From positions 124,001 through 188,000 of the forward strand of contig NZ_MDDR01000003.1 in NCBI RefSeq assembly GCF_001870435.1: a stretch of DNA of 64,000 nt, read 5' to 3'. The DNA comes from Pseudomonas costantinii (GTDB taxonomy: Bacteria > Pseudomonadota > Gammaproteobacteria > Pseudomonadales > Pseudomonadaceae). The notes below the pieces were generated by a model. It was given only the letters and a program-made list of their open reading frames with translations. It did not search any database and was not told the origin of the DNA. The position numbers and the translations under genes were made by a program. This document shows positions 9,224-18,847 of this stretch, in pieces; position 1 is the stretch's first letter, and each line of letters starts with the position of its first letter.

Positions 9224-9994
9224 ATGGCGCTGGCCAAACGCATCATCCCTTGCCTGGACGTCGACAACGGTCGCGTGGTCAAGGGCGTCAAGTTTGAGAA
9301 CATCCGTGACGCCGGCGACCCGGTGGAAATCGCCCGTCGCTACGATGAGCAAGGTGCCGACGAGATTACCTTTCTCGACATCACCGCCAGCGTCGACGGC
9401 CGCGACACCACGCTGCATACCGTCGAACGCATGGCCAGCCAAGTGTTTATCCCGCTGACCGTGGGCGGTGGCGTGCGCACTGTGCAAGACATTCGCAACC
9501 TGCTCAATGCCGGCGCGGACAAGGTTTCGATCAACACCGCTGCGGTGTTCAACCCGGAATTCGTCGGCGAAGCCGCGCAGCACTTTGGCTCGCAATGCAT
9601 CGTGGTCGCCATCGACGCCAAGAAAGTCTCCGGCCCGGGTGAAACCCCGCGTTGGGAGATCTTCACCCACGGCGGTCGCAAGCCGACCGGCCTGGATGCG
9701 GTGGAGTGGGCGATGAAGATGGAGGGTTTGGGCGCCGGTGAAATCCTGCTGACCAGCATGGACCAGGACGGCATGAAAAATGGCTTCGACCTGGGCGTCA
9801 CCCGCGCCATCAGCGATGCACTGGGTATTCCGGTGATCGCTTCCGGCGGCGTTGGTAACCTGCAACACTTGGCCGACGGCGTGATCGAAGGCCACGCCAG
9901 CGCGGTGCTGGCGGCGAGTATTTTCCACTTTGGCGAATACACCGTTCCCGAGGCCAAGGCCTACATGGCGGCGCGCGGTATCGTCGTTCGCTAA
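9224..9994 (+). CDS. hisF: Imidazole glycerol phosphate synthase, cyclase subunit
   Basis: A 256-residue (beta-alpha)8 barrel that joins PRFAR with ammonia from HisH to give imidazoleglycerol phosphate and AICAR. The catalytic aspartates sit in [12 protein letters not shown] and [13 protein letters not shown], and the phosphate sites are VGGGVRT and IASGGVGNL. Length and termini are standard. It lies 10 bases after hisA with a GAGGAA ribosome-binding site. It closes the conserved his gene group. No clear terminator follows, so the next gene may be cotranscribed. Confidence 0.98.
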   Translation: MALAKRIIPCLDVDNGRVVKGVKFENIRDAGDPVEIARRYDEQGADEITFLDITASVDGRDTTLHTVERMASQVFIPLTVGGGVRTVQDIRNLLNAGADKVSINTAAVFNPEFVGEAAQHFGSQCIVVAIDAKKVSGPGETPRWEIFTHGGRKPTGLDAVEWAMKMEGLGAGEILLTSMDQDGMKNGFDLGVTRAISDALGIPVIASGGVGNLQHLADGVIEGHASAVLAASIFHFGEYTVPEAKAYMAARGIVVR

Positions 9995-10060
9995 ACGCTG
10001 CTGGACACCATGGCGGGCGCGCGGCACTCTCTGCGCTTGCCATGGATTCCGGTAGCCTTC

Positions 10061-10816
10061 ATGTTCAAGACCTTGTTGCTCGCCCTCGCCAGTGCCTCCG
10101 TGCTTATGGTCGGTACTGCCCACGCCGAAGAACCGTCCGAAGCCTCCCTTGTGTTGCTGACGGAAAACTTCCCGCCCTACAACATGGCGAAAAACGGCAA
10201 GAACTTCGCTAAGGACGAGAACATCGAAGGCATCGCCGTGGACATCGTGCGCGAGACCTTCAAGCGTGCCGGTGTTTCCTACAACCTGACCCTGCGTTTT
10301 CCTTGGGAACGAATCTACAAACTCGCCCTGGAAAAACCTGGCTATGGTGTGTTCGTGATGGCGCGTTTACCGGATCGCGAAGCGTTGTTCAAATGGGTCG
10401 GCCCCATCGGTCCGGACGATTGGGTGATGCTGGCCAAGGCCGACAGCAAGATTCAACTGGACGACCTCGAGCACGCCCGCCGCTACAAGATCGGCGCCTA
10501 TAAGGGCGATGCCATTGCCGAGACCCTCGAGAAGCAGGGCCTCAACCCGGTCATTGCGCTACGTGACCAGGACAATGCGCAAAAGCTGGTGGATGGCCAG
10601 ATAGATTTGTGGGCGACCGGTGATCCGGCGGGCCGCTATCTGGCACGCCAAGTCGGCGTGACCCAGCTCAAGACGGTCCTGCGTTTCAACAGTGCCCAGT
10701 TGTACCTGGCCCTGAACAAAGACGTGCCGGATGAAGTGGTGACCAAGCTTCAGGCGGCACTCGATCAGTTACGGGGTGAGGGTGTTGTCGATCAAATCAT
10801 GGCTCGTTACCTCTAG
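10061..10816 (+). CDS. Periplasmic solute-binding protein, family 3-like
   Basis: A 251-residue secreted protein. The N-terminal signal peptide MFKTLLLALASASVLMVGTAHA ends in an AHA cleavage motif. The mature part matches the amino-acid type bacterial solute-binding fold (TENFPPYNM near the start, GIAVDIVRETFKRAG, and a hinge region around residue 110). The ligand is not known and no ABC permease or ATPase is adjacent, so it may serve a distant transporter or act as a sensor domain. The start at 10061 is chosen because it begins the signal peptide; an in-frame ATG at 10010 would add 17 residues. Its end overlaps the convergent gene by 48 bases. Confidence 0.8.
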   Translation: MFKTLLLALASASVLMVGTAHAEEPSEASLVLLTENFPPYNMAKNGKNFAKDENIEGIAVDIVRETFKRAGVSYNLTLRFPWERIYKLALEKPGYGVFVMARLPDREALFKWVGPIGPDDWVMLAKADSKIQLDDLEHARRYKIGAYKGDAIAETLEKQGLNPVIALRDQDNAQKLVDGQIDLWATGDPAGRYLARQVGVTQLKTVLRFNSAQLYLALNKDVPDEVVTKLQAALDQLRGEGVVDQIMARYL

Positions 10817-12061
10817 CTCAGGCTCTGCTTGAGGGCGTTCTACCGGTTGATGCGCCTCATCGGCTAGTGGCTCAGCGTTTGGAGACTCGCTCATATAAAC
10901 GTGATCGCCATTGTTGTAGCAGACGGCGCCTGACACTTGGCTGCCGTCCTGGCGCAACAGGCGGTATTCACTTTGCAGAAGGTAAGCCGCAACGGCTTTC
11001 TTCGGCGGAACGTAAGTGATGATTTCCAGCGGCGAGGAATGGCTCCAGCCTTTCGCCGAGCGTTGGGTGTGTGTGAAGTCACGACCCAAGTGCGCCGAAA
11101 AATTCAACGCGAAGGCGTGTTCGCTCACAGGCCACTCGTTGCACAGGTCGATGCTGGTATTAGCTGCCAGAGCTTTGGCATGTCCTCCTATTTCGCCTTT
11201 AGTGGCGGTCCACATGAACGGCTGACTGGTCGCTTCGGTGTTATGCCCGAAGCCTGTGAAAAGGTGACGATCCATGCGCTCCAGCCGATAAGTGGGCGAA
11301 GACTGAAACTGTTCGATCGCAGTCAGTTCCGGGTCTTTTACACAGAACCACGGCAGTTCGCACACCTGGATCGTGGGGGTGGTTTCATCAAGGGTTGGGC
11401 TTTCATGCCCGGTGAGGGCGGGCGGTGGTGGCAGGTCGCTGAATTGCGCTGACAGCGTCAGGCGTAGCGAATAGACCGCAAGGCTTGGCTTGGCGTAGCT
11501 GTCACTGCCGATGAACGTGCCGGGGGCCAGGTAGAGTTCGCCAACTGATGCATCGGGAGGGGTAATCGACCAGGCGCTCAAATCGTTGGCGGAGCCGCTA
11601 CCTTTATCGTTCCAGATCAGTTCGCCCGCTTGAGCCGTCACCACCAGGTCTTCTCGTACACAGCGCACAGCATGGCGCGAGGGTTTGTCGTAGTTCATGC
11701 CGTACACCAGCCCCATCGCCACATAGCCTTCTGGCGGTATCGGGCGCCAGATGGACGCGTTGCTTCGCGCGCCCGTTCCTTCATCCTGCCACACCAAGTG
11801 GTAATCGACCGGCGGACGCAGGGCCGTGCCATTGACCTTATTCGTGTCGCTGACGACTGCGACGATCTTGTCATGGTTGATATTGCGATAGTGATCCACC
11901 GCAATATCACCCAAGGAGTAAAACGGGCTCAGTTCATCGGATGCAGTGCTCGGCCTCCAGAGGCCGACGGCTTTGTGCGCGCCGGACCCCTTGTCGTTCC
12001 ACAGAGGTAGAAACTCGCTGGTAAAGCTGATGAGCAGGTCGTTGAATTGCAGAGGCTTCAT
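10769..12061 (-). CDS. Vps62-related protein, copy 1
   Basis: A 430-residue protein related to the Vps62/DUF946 family of fungi and plants. The N-terminal half holds three repeats of W-[NQ]-D-[KE]-G-[ST]-G-…-W-[RS] with the first Trp at residues 21, 91 and 150. The C-terminal half, from about residue 260, is rich in alternating Ser/Thr and small residues, as in beta-strand pore-forming toxins; that comparison is inference. There is no signal peptide or transmembrane helix. The start at 12061 has GGAG 8 nt upstream and begins the conserved part; the paralog has the same length. The acidic tail (about residues 395-430) is unique to this copy. Function unknown. Confidence 0.72.
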   Translation of the reverse strand: MKPLQFNDLLISFTSEFLPLWNDKGSGAHKAVGLWRPSTASDELSPFYSLGDIAVDHYRNINHDKIVAVVSDTNKVNGTALRPPVDYHLVWQDEGTGARSNASIWRPIPPEGYVAMGLVYGMNYDKPSRHAVRCVREDLVVTAQAGELIWNDKGSGSANDLSAWSITPPDASVGELYLAPGTFIGSDSYAKPSLAVYSLRLTLSAQFSDLPPPPALTGHESPTLDETTPTIQVCELPWFCVKDPELTAIEQFQSSPTYRLERMDRHLFTGFGHNTEATSQPFMWTATKGEIGGHAKALAANTSIDLCNEWPVSEHAFALNFSAHLGRDFTHTQRSAKGWSHSSPLEIITYVPPKKAVAAYLLQSEYRLLRQDGSQVSGAVCYNNGDHVYMSESPNAEPLADEAHQPVERPQAEPELEVTSHDLIDNTLTP

Positions 12062-12124
12062 GGAGGGCTCTCCAGTTGATTGGAGCATCAACTATCGAGT
12101 AGTTCGTCTGGCGCAGAGCGGTAG

Positions 12125-13417
12125 TTATATAGCGGGTGGGCGTGGGGCCTGTGTTGGCGTTTTACTTGCGCCACGTAAAGCCTGGTCGGGCAAGGGTGTA
12201 CAGGTGACCGTGCACTCGCGGGTGGGTGGGTATTCGCTCCAGTACACACTGTCGCCGTCGGTGTAGCTGACGTCAGAAGCGACCTGAGTACCGTTGTGTC
12301 GCAGCAGTCGGTAGTCACTCTGGATCAGGTAAACCGCCACAGCTTTGTTTGCCGGGACTGCGGCGGCAATTTCGAACGCGGTTGACGTGGTCCATCCATT
12401 CGACGACGTTTCGGTATGCGTCAGGCTCTTGCTCAACTTGGCTGAGAATTTTATCGAGGAGCCTAACAGTGAAAACTGCCATTCTCCGCCGACTTCGATC
12501 GCGGTGGTGTTGGTGAGGGTCGTCGAATTTGCGCCGTTTTCTCCTCGGGTGGCAGTCCATTTAAAGGTCTGGTTAACCGAAGTCTGGTTATGCCCGAACC
12601 CGACCAACACGTACCGGTCCGAGCGCTCCAACCGATAGGTGGGCGATGTGCGCAACTGTTCGATCGGGTGCAAATTAGGGTCTTTTACCGTAAACCAGGC
12701 AATCTCGCAGGTGTGTGTGAGGTGGGCGGCCTCGAACGGCGAGGGTTGCCGATAGCCAGGGAGTGCGGGGGCGGGTGGTGCGTTGCTGACAGTCTGTTGT
12801 ATCTGCATGCGCAATGAGTAAGCGGCAATATGGGTTGTGGGCTTGGTGTAACTGTCGGCACCCACAAACGTACCTGCCGAAAAATACGCTTCCCCTGAAG
12901 CGGCGCCTGGCGGGGCAATGTTCCAGGCGCTGAAGTCCTTGAGGGCACCGCTGCCTTTGTCGTTCCAGACCAGATCGCTGATGTAGGAAGCGATGACCAA
13001 GTCAGCTCTGACACAGCGGATGGCATTGCGCGACGGCTTGTCATGACCGATGCCGCACACCAGACCAAGCGCGACGTACCCTTGGGGCGGAATAGGGCGC
13101 CATATGGAGCCGTCGGCATAGGCGTTTGAGCCTGAGTCTTTCCACACAAGGTCGTATTCAACGGGCGCACTGAGAGCCCTTTGCAGCCCGACAACGTGTG
13201 TTTCGCTGACAACAGCGACAATACGGTGTTTGTTGACGTTGTCGTAGCCGCCAACCACCAAGTCCCCGAGGGGGAAAAAGTCATTGAGAAAGTCTGAGGA
13301 CGGGACGGGGCGCCAGAAACTGACCGGGTTTTCACTGCCCGCGCCTTTGTCGTTCCAGAGCGGGCTGAACTCGGTGGTGAAGTTGATCAGTAGGTTTGAA
13401 TAGCGGATTGATTCCAT
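12125..13417 (-). CDS. Vps62-related protein, copy 2
   Basis: A 430-residue paralog of the neighbouring downstream gene, 63 bases away and on the same strand. It has the same three Trp repeats (W21, W92, W151, with WNDKGAG, WKDSGSN, WNDKGSG) and the same blocks SIWRPIPPQGYVALGLV and DKPSRNAIRCVRADLV. The C-terminal half includes SSIKFSAKLSKSLTHTETSSN, a strongly alternating Ser/Thr pattern. No export signal is visible. The start at 13417 follows AGGA and aligns with copy 1. Tandem duplication with clear divergence suggests selection for two related activities. The exact role is unknown; a lectin-like or membrane-active protein is possible. Confidence 0.72.
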   Translation of the reverse strand: MESIRYSNLLINFTTEFSPLWNDKGAGSENPVSFWRPVPSSDFLNDFFPLGDLVVGGYDNVNKHRIVAVVSETHVVGLQRALSAPVEYDLVWKDSGSNAYADGSIWRPIPPQGYVALGLVCGIGHDKPSRNAIRCVRADLVIASYISDLVWNDKGSGALKDFSAWNIAPPGAASGEAYFSAGTFVGADSYTKPTTHIAAYSLRMQIQQTVSNAPPAPALPGYRQPSPFEAAHLTHTCEIAWFTVKDPNLHPIEQLRTSPTYRLERSDRYVLVGFGHNQTSVNQTFKWTATRGENGANSTTLTNTTAIEVGGEWQFSLLGSSIKFSAKLSKSLTHTETSSNGWTTSTAFEIAAAVPANKAVAVYLIQSDYRLLRHNGTQVASDVSYTDGDSVYWSEYPPTRECTVTCTPLPDQALRGASKTPTQAPRPPAI

Positions 13418-13488
13418 GGCAAAGCGAGTCCTGAATGGGTGAACCGTAAGGGCCAACTATTCAGGAACGTGCGTGCCGAGAAGGGTAT

Positions 13489-14274
13489 TTATCTAGGCAC
13501 CGGGAAATACGTGCCGTTTTTCCCATGTCCAGCCATCGCCTGGTTACTGCGCACGCTGATCATCAACTTGATATCAATCCAGTCGATGCCCTGGGCCTTG
13601 AGCTTGGGCAGTTCGCGCTCAAGCACCGCCAGGGTTTGCGGGTAAGGGTGGCCGATCATCACCACCGAGCCTTGTTTATGGGCCAGCTTGATTGCGGTTT
13701 GCAGCTGCGTGGTAATTGCACCTTCAGTGCGTTCGTCATCGAGGAACACATCCCGCGAGACATGGGCCAAACCAATCTTCTGCGCCTCGGCGGCCGCGAC
13801 GGTTTGCGCGCTGGTGCGGCTGTCGACAAAGAACTTGTTACGCCGTTGCAGTTCAGCCATCAACCAGGCCATCGCCGCCGGTTGCGCGGTCATGCGGCTG
13901 CCCATGTGGTTGTTGATGCCTGCGGTGTAGGGCACAGCCTTGAAGGCGGCGTCCAAGCGTTTGCCGAGTTCTTCGATAGGCAGGTCGGGGTGCCAGGCGA
14001 AGGGGCCAGTGGCCGGGTCCATGGGCATGTGCAGGATGACGATTTTGCCGGCCTTGTGCGCTTCACGCGCGAATTCGGCGGCGTGGGGCGTGTCGGGCAT
14101 GATTGCCGTGGTCACCGGCCCAGGCAGGGCCAGCACACGACGGTCCCTGGGCAGGTTTTGCCCCAGGTCGTCGATGATGAGGGTCAGGTAGGCTTTGTGA
14201 GGCTCATCGGCAGGGGCCGCTTGGGCGACCCCTGCCAGGCTGAGCAGCGCAGCGATGATCAGTGCAAAACGCAT
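13489..14274 (-). CDS. yibQ: Divergent polysaccharide deacetylase, YibQ-like
   Basis: A 261-residue exported protein. The signal peptide is MRFALIIAALLSLAGVAQA, and the mature chain is the divergent polysaccharide deacetylase domain, with LTLIIDDLGQ at the N terminus, VILHMPMDP, INNHMGSRMTA and VMIGHPYPQTL. The DD and paired histidines resemble the NodB metal site. It is encoded one base after the ctpA stop and belongs to the envC-ctpA-yibQ group, whose E. coli counterpart (envC-yibQ) lies next to gpmM. A role in cell-wall or glycan processing is likely; the substrate is unknown. Confidence 0.9.
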   Translation of the reverse strand: MRFALIIAALLSLAGVAQAAPADEPHKAYLTLIIDDLGQNLPRDRRVLALPGPVTTAIMPDTPHAAEFAREAHKAGKIVILHMPMDPATGPFAWHPDLPIEELGKRLDAAFKAVPYTAGINNHMGSRMTAQPAAMAWLMAELQRRNKFFVDSRTSAQTVAAAEAQKIGLAHVSRDVFLDDERTEGAITTQLQTAIKLAHKQGSVVMIGHPYPQTLAVLERELPKLKAQGIDWIDIKLMISVRSNQAMAGHGKNGTYFPVPR

Positions 14275-14275
14275 A

Positions 14276-15592
14276 TCAACGGCTGCGGGTGATGCTCAGG
14301 CCTTTGAGCAGGCTCAGCGCCTGGGCCAGTTGGTAGTCATCGTCCTGCGGCATCGGCTTGGCTTTGGTGCTGCTGCCGGACGGCTGGTCGGCGCCGCCGT
14401 TGCCATTGCCCAAGTGACCTTGCAGGTCAGCTTCCTTGTAGTACTCGCTGTCGGCCTCGTTGGTGATCTTGGCCTTGCGCACTTCGATGTCCGGGACGAT
14501 GCCCTGGGCCTGGATCGAGCGACCGTTTGGCGTGTAGTAGAGCGCCGTGGTGATCTTCAACGCGCGGTCGTTGTTCAGCGGCAACACGGTTTGCACCGAG
14601 CCTTTGCCGAAGCTGGTGGTACCCATCAGCACGCCACGTTTTTGGTCTTGCAGGGCGCCGGCGACGATTTCTGACGCCGAGGCGCTGCCGCCGTTGATCA
14701 GCACGGCCAGTGGTACGCCTTCGCTCAGGTCATTGCCAGTGGCCGAGAAGCGCAACTCGGAGTTGGCGATACGGCCTTTGGTGTAGACGATCAGGCCTTT
14801 GGTGATGAAGTGGTCGACCACTTCCACCGCCGCCTGCAGCACGCCGCCTGGGTTGTTACGCAGGTCGAGCACGATGCCGTTGAGCTTCTTGCCGTTGTCT
14901 TTGCGCAGCTTGGCCAGGGCCTTGGCTACTTCGTCGCCGGTCTTGACCTGGAACTGGGTGATACGGATGTAGCCGTAGCCTGACTCAAGCAATTGGCTCT
15001 TCACGCTTTTGACAGTGATGGTCGCGCGCGCCAAGGTCACGTCAAACGGGGTGCCGCCGTCGCGTACCAGGGTCAGGGTGATTTTCTGGCCGAGCTTGCC
15101 GCGCATCTTGTCGACGGCTTCGGTCATGGTCTGGCCGCGGGTCGGCTGGCCGTTGATCTTCACGATCAAGTCGCCGGCCTGGATACCGGCCTTGGACGCC
15201 GGAGTGTCGTCGATTGGCGAAACTACTTTGATCTGGCCGTCTTCGGAGCCCACTTCGATGCCCAGGCCACCGAACTCACCGCTGGTGCTTTCCTGCAGTT
15301 CGGCAAAATCTTCCGGGCCCAGGTAGGCGGAGTGCGGGTCGAGGTTGCTGAGCATGCCCTTGATGGCATTTTCCAGCAGGGTCTTGTCGTCTACGGGTTC
15401 GACATAGGCAGCCTTGATCCTGTCCATGACCTCGGCAAAGGTGCGCAGCTCGTCCAGCGGCAGCGGCGCCTTGGTGGTCGCGGCCGTGGCGGCGGGTGCA
15501 GCCACAGCGGCCTGGTCGGCAAAAGCCAGAGGCGCGCCGATCACCAGGGCGATCGTCAGGGCCAGCGAAGTGAGGCGGGACAAATGCAGCAT
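14276..15592 (-). CDS. ctpA: C-terminal processing peptidase, S41 family
   Basis: A 438-residue periplasmic serine protease. Signal peptide (residues 1-25), then a CTP N-terminal helix region, a PDZ domain around residues 95-175 (GGLGIEVGSEDGQIKVVSP), and the S41 catalytic domain. The Ser lies in GGSASASEIVAGAL and the general-base Lys in TSFGKGSVQT, the expected Ser-Lys dyad. Pseudomonas CtpA-type proteases degrade cell-wall cross-link hydrolases. Its position between envC and yibQ fits a job in wall remodelling. AGGAG lies 9 nt before the start. The C-terminal tail is low-complexity and Gly/Asn-rich. Confidence 0.95.
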   Translation of the reverse strand: MLHLSRLTSLALTIALVIGAPLAFADQAAVAAPAATAATTKAPLPLDELRTFAEVMDRIKAAYVEPVDDKTLLENAIKGMLSNLDPHSAYLGPEDFAELQESTSGEFGGLGIEVGSEDGQIKVVSPIDDTPASKAGIQAGDLIVKINGQPTRGQTMTEAVDKMRGKLGQKITLTLVRDGGTPFDVTLARATITVKSVKSQLLESGYGYIRITQFQVKTGDEVAKALAKLRKDNGKKLNGIVLDLRNNPGGVLQAAVEVVDHFITKGLIVYTKGRIANSELRFSATGNDLSEGVPLAVLINGGSASASEIVAGALQDQKRGVLMGTTSFGKGSVQTVLPLNNDRALKITTALYYTPNGRSIQAQGIVPDIEVRKAKITNEADSEYYKEADLQGHLGNGNGGADQPSGSSTKAKPMPQDDDYQLAQALSLLKGLSITRSR

Positions 15593-15622
15593 GTCGAACG
15601 AACTCCTAATGTAGATGCGACC

Positions 15623-16918
15623 CTATCCTTGGGAACGGCACCATTGTGCGGGATCGCTCGGGCGACCCTGCTGACGAATAGCGAAGTACAGCGCCGGAGT
15701 GTCCTGGCCACCACTGTTACCGACAGTGGAGATGGATTCACCGGCTTTTACAACATCACCTGCCGACTTGAGTAAAGTCTGATTGTGGCCGTAAAGGCTC
15801 AAATAGCCATTACCGTGGTCAAGAATCACCAACAAACCGGCACCGCGCAGCCAATCAGCAAACACCACACGCCCGCCGTGAACGGCGTGGACCTGGCTGC
15901 CGGCGGCGGCGCTGATCATCACCCCATCCCACTTGGCGCGGGTGTCATCGCCACGGGTTTCACCAAAGCGTGCCAGCAGTCGACCATCAACTGGCCATGG
16001 AAGTTTGCCGCGAGCTGAAGCAAAAGGGCCGCCGAACGACTCGCCACTGCTGGAAACCAGTGGGCCAGGGGCTGCATGCGCCGGTTTACGGGGCGCCGGG
16101 GCGTCGGTGGTGGCTGCCAGTTCGGCCTCACGCTGGCGCTTTTTTTCGGCTTCCTGCTGGGCGACCAGCGCTTTTTGCCGCGCTTCTTCGGCCTCACGTG
16201 CCTGGCGGGCCAGGGTTTCTTCGATGGTTTTGAGGACTTTGCCCAGGTCGGCCTGGTCCTGCTCGCGGGCCTGGAGTTTGGCGTCACGGGCTTTCACGTC
16301 GTTATTGAGCTTGGCCAGGGCCAACTGGCGGTCCTTACGCACCGTGTCCAACTGGTCGCGCTGGGCGTCAAGGTTGCTTTTCTGGTCGAGCAACTGTGAC
16401 TGCTGGTCGGCAATTTCTTGCTCGACATTGGCCAGTTGCCGCAGGGTTTCGTTAAAACCCTTTAGTTGCGCCAGGCGTGCCTTGCTCAGGTAGTCGTAGT
16501 AGGTGAGGGTGCGGGCGAATTTTTCCGGGTTCTGCTGGTTGAGCAGCAGCTTGAGGTATTCCTGGCGGCCGCTCTGGTAGGCGGCGCGAGCCTGAATTGC
16601 GATCAGGCGTTGCTGTTCAACGCGGGCGCTCTGGAGTTTTTTTTTCTCAGCGTCGAGTCGCTCCAGTTCCGACTCGCTCTTCTTTAATTCTTTTTGCAGC
16701 TCCTGGACCTGCTTCTCCAGCTTGCCCATCTCGGTTTCCGTGCCGCGCAGGTCTTTCTGCACCCCGGATTTCTCTTCCTGGAGCTTGCCGAGCAGTTTTT
16801 TCAGCTCGGTAATGTCCTGACGCGTAGCGTCCAACTGTTGTTGGGTTTGCGCGCGCTCATCGGCAAAAGCCGGTTGGAGCAGGCAGACAAGAGCGAGGGT
16901 AATCAAGGCGCGAAGCAT
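15623..16918 (-). CDS. envC: Murein hydrolase activator EnvC
   Basis: A 431-residue exported protein with a signal peptide (MLRALITLALVCLLQPAFA), a long Lys/Glu/Gln coiled coil over residues 20-265, and a C-terminal LytM/M23-like domain. The canonical first metal motif HxxxD is replaced (AKWDGVMI), and the distal HxH motif reads LYFAIRQ. The domain should therefore lack metal and be a non-catalytic activator of amidases, as in E. coli EnvC. The start at 16918 begins the signal peptide; upstream in-frame codons are ignored. A non-canonical LytM domain plus linkage to gpmI and yibQ supports the name. Confidence 0.93.
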   Translation of the reverse strand: MLRALITLALVCLLQPAFADERAQTQQQLDATRQDITELKKLLGKLQEEKSGVQKDLRGTETEMGKLEKQVQELQKELKKSESELERLDAEKKKLQSARVEQQRLIAIQARAAYQSGRQEYLKLLLNQQNPEKFARTLTYYDYLSKARLAQLKGFNETLRQLANVEQEIADQQSQLLDQKSNLDAQRDQLDTVRKDRQLALAKLNNDVKARDAKLQAREQDQADLGKVLKTIEETLARQAREAEEARQKALVAQQEAEKKRQREAELAATTDAPAPRKPAHAAPGPLVSSSGESFGGPFASARGKLPWPVDGRLLARFGETRGDDTRAKWDGVMISAAAGSQVHAVHGGRVVFADWLRGAGLLVILDHGNGYLSLYGHNQTLLKSAGDVVKAGESISTVGNSGGQDTPALYFAIRQQGRPSDPAQWCRSQG

Positions 16919-17030
16919 AGAGGCGGGCGACACCAGGGAAAGGGACGGCCTAGTATGCCCGCCAAGCGCGGCAAAAAAAACGCCCAATTCGGGCGGAGGA
17001 GCAAGATAGGTGCCGAGTGGTGGGCATATT

Positions 17031-17165
17031 GATCGTTCCCACGCTCTGCGTGGGAATGCATCGCGTGACGCTCTGCGTCACCAATGCGCAGAATTCGGGC
17101 TTGGTATTGCAAGTGGGACGCAGAGCGTCCCCGGCGGCATTCCCACGCAGAGCGTGGGAACGATC
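17031..17165. repeat. Palindromic intergenic repeat, family A (copy 2)
   Basis: A 135-bp copy with perfect GATCGTTCCCACGC and GCGTGGGAACGATC ends, lying between gpmI and envC. Its right end stops 6 bases from the gpmI stop codon. It could attenuate transcription from gpmI into envC. Confidence 0.92.
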
Positions 17166-17170
17166 AGCGG

Positions 17171-18697
17171 TTACACCAGAATCGAAGTGCCAGTCATCTC
17201 GGCCGGCTTCTCCAGGCCCATCAGTTTCAGCATGGTCGGCGCCACATCCGCCAGCACGCCACCTTTACGCACTTTCAGGTCGCGCTTGCCGACATAGATG
17301 AACGGCACCGGCTCGGTGGTGTGGGCCGTGTGGGCTTGGCCGGTGGATTCGTCGGACATCTGCTCGCAGTTGCCGTGGTCAGCGGTGATCAGCGCTTCGC
17401 CGCCGACTTTTTCCAGGGCGTCGACGATGCGGCCGACGCACAGGTCCAAGCATTCCACGGCCTTGATTGCCGCTTCCAGATTGCCGCTATGGCCGACCAT
17501 GTCGCCGTTGGCGTAGTTGACCACGATCACGTCATAACGCTGATTGTCGATGGCGTCGACGATCTTGTCGGTCACTTCCGGCGCGCTCATTTCCGGCTGC
17601 AGGTCGTAGGTGGCGACTTTTGGCGACGGGATGAGGATGCGCTCTTCCCCTGGGAACGGTTCTTCACGCCCGCCGGAGAAGAAGAAGGTGACGTGGGCAT
17701 ATTTCTCGGTTTCGGCGATGCGCAGCTGGGTCTTGCCGTTTTTTGCCAAGTAGTCGCCCAGCACGTTTTCCAGGCTGCCCGGGGCGAAAGCCGACGGGGC
17801 CGGGATGTTGGCGGCGTATTGGGTGAGCATCACGAACTCGACCTTCGGCTGGCGTGCGCGTTCGAAGTCCTTGAAGCCGGCATCAACGAACACATGGCTC
17901 AACTCGCGGGCACGGTCGGCGCGGAAGTTCATGAACACCACGGCGTCGCCGTCTTCCACTTTCACCGGCTCGCCGAGGGTGGTGGCTTTGACGAATTCAT
18001 CGCTCTCGCCACGGGCGTAGGCGGCTTCGAGGCCTTCCTGGGCGGTGGCGGCGTTGAATTCGGCCTGGCCGTTGACGATCAGGTTGTAAGCCTGGGACAC
18101 ACGGTCCCAGCGGTTGTCACGGTCCATGGCGAAGTAGCGGCCTACCAGGCTGGCGATGCGGCCTTTGCCCAGGGCTGCGAAGGTGGCGTCGAGCAGTTCG
18201 ATGGACGATTGCGCGCTTTTCGGTGGGGTGTCGCGGCCGTCGAGGAAGGCGTGCAGGTAGATCTTGTCGGCGCCGCGCTTGAAGGCCAGTTCGGCCATGG
18301 CGACCAGGTGGTCCTGGTGGCTGTGTACACCACCATCGGACAGCAGGCCCATGAAGTGCACGGCCTTGCCGGCGGCGACTGCTTTATCTACCGCCGCGCA
18401 AATGGTCGGATTCTCGAAGAACTCGCCGTCACGGATCGATTTGGTGACACGGGTGAAGTCCTGATAGACCACTCGTCCGGCGCCAAGATTCATGTGGCCG
18501 ACTTCCGAGTTGCCCATCTGGCCGTCCGGCAGGCCGACGTCCATGCCGGAGCCGGAGATCAAACCGTTAGGCACGGTGGCGGTCAGGCGGTCCAGTACAG
18601 GCTTGTTGGCCGAGTACACGGCGTTGTCGTGGTGGCTTTCACTGTGTCCGAAGCCATCGAGAATTATCAGGACCAAAGGTTTAGGCGTAGTAGTCAT
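17171..18697 (-). CDS. gpmI: 2,3-bisphosphoglycerate-independent phosphoglycerate mutase
   Basis: A 508-residue Mn-dependent glycolytic enzyme that interconverts 3- and 2-phosphoglycerate. The alkaline-phosphatase-like metal site is seen in [14 protein letters not shown], the phosphoserine nucleophile region in [20 protein letters not shown], and the C-terminal metal ligands in [13 protein letters not shown] and [14 protein letters not shown]. Length is typical. It is divergent from the yibN-grxC-secB group, with 150 bases between. The E. coli ortholog gpmM holds the same place next to envC. Confidence 0.98.
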   Translation of the reverse strand: MTTTPKPLVLIILDGFGHSESHHDNAVYSANKPVLDRLTATVPNGLISGSGMDVGLPDGQMGNSEVGHMNLGAGRVVYQDFTRVTKSIRDGEFFENPTICAAVDKAVAAGKAVHFMGLLSDGGVHSHQDHLVAMAELAFKRGADKIYLHAFLDGRDTPPKSAQSSIELLDATFAALGKGRIASLVGRYFAMDRDNRWDRVSQAYNLIVNGQAEFNAATAQEGLEAAYARGESDEFVKATTLGEPVKVEDGDAVVFMNFRADRARELSHVFVDAGFKDFERARQPKVEFVMLTQYAANIPAPSAFAPGSLENVLGDYLAKNGKTQLRIAETEKYAHVTFFFSGGREEPFPGEERILIPSPKVATYDLQPEMSAPEVTDKIVDAIDNQRYDVIVVNYANGDMVGHSGNLEAAIKAVECLDLCVGRIVDALEKVGGEALITADHGNCEQMSDESTGQAHTAHTTEPVPFIYVGKRDLKVRKGGVLADVAPTMLKLMGLEKPAEMTGTSILV

Positions 18698-18787
18698 AGA
18701 TCCTCTCGCGGCGCTAATAAGGAAGACAATTGAAAAGGGAGTGGCAGTTTAAAGCGAAGTTCCGACCACGTCACCGCTTTACGGGGG

Positions 18788-18815
18788 TTGGCCGCCCCCG
18801 GCGGCTGTGTATACT
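18788..18815 (+). promoter_or_regulatory. Putative sigma-70 promoter of yibN-grxC-secB
   Basis: TTGGCC (18788-18793), 16-nt spacer, TATACT (18810-18815), followed 32 bases later by the yibN start. Both hexamers resemble consensus and the position in the divergent gap is right. A GC-rich hairpin GGGGG…CCCCC overlaps the spacer. Confidence 0.55.
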
Positions 18816-18847
18816 TACCGCCATTTTAACGCCCTGGAACCTCCTTG

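Noticed and set aside
7312-9303. 663-codon open frame on the reverse strand across hisB-hisH-hisA
   Set aside because: It lies entirely opposite well-recognised his genes, has no family features, and is explained by GC-rich third codon positions.
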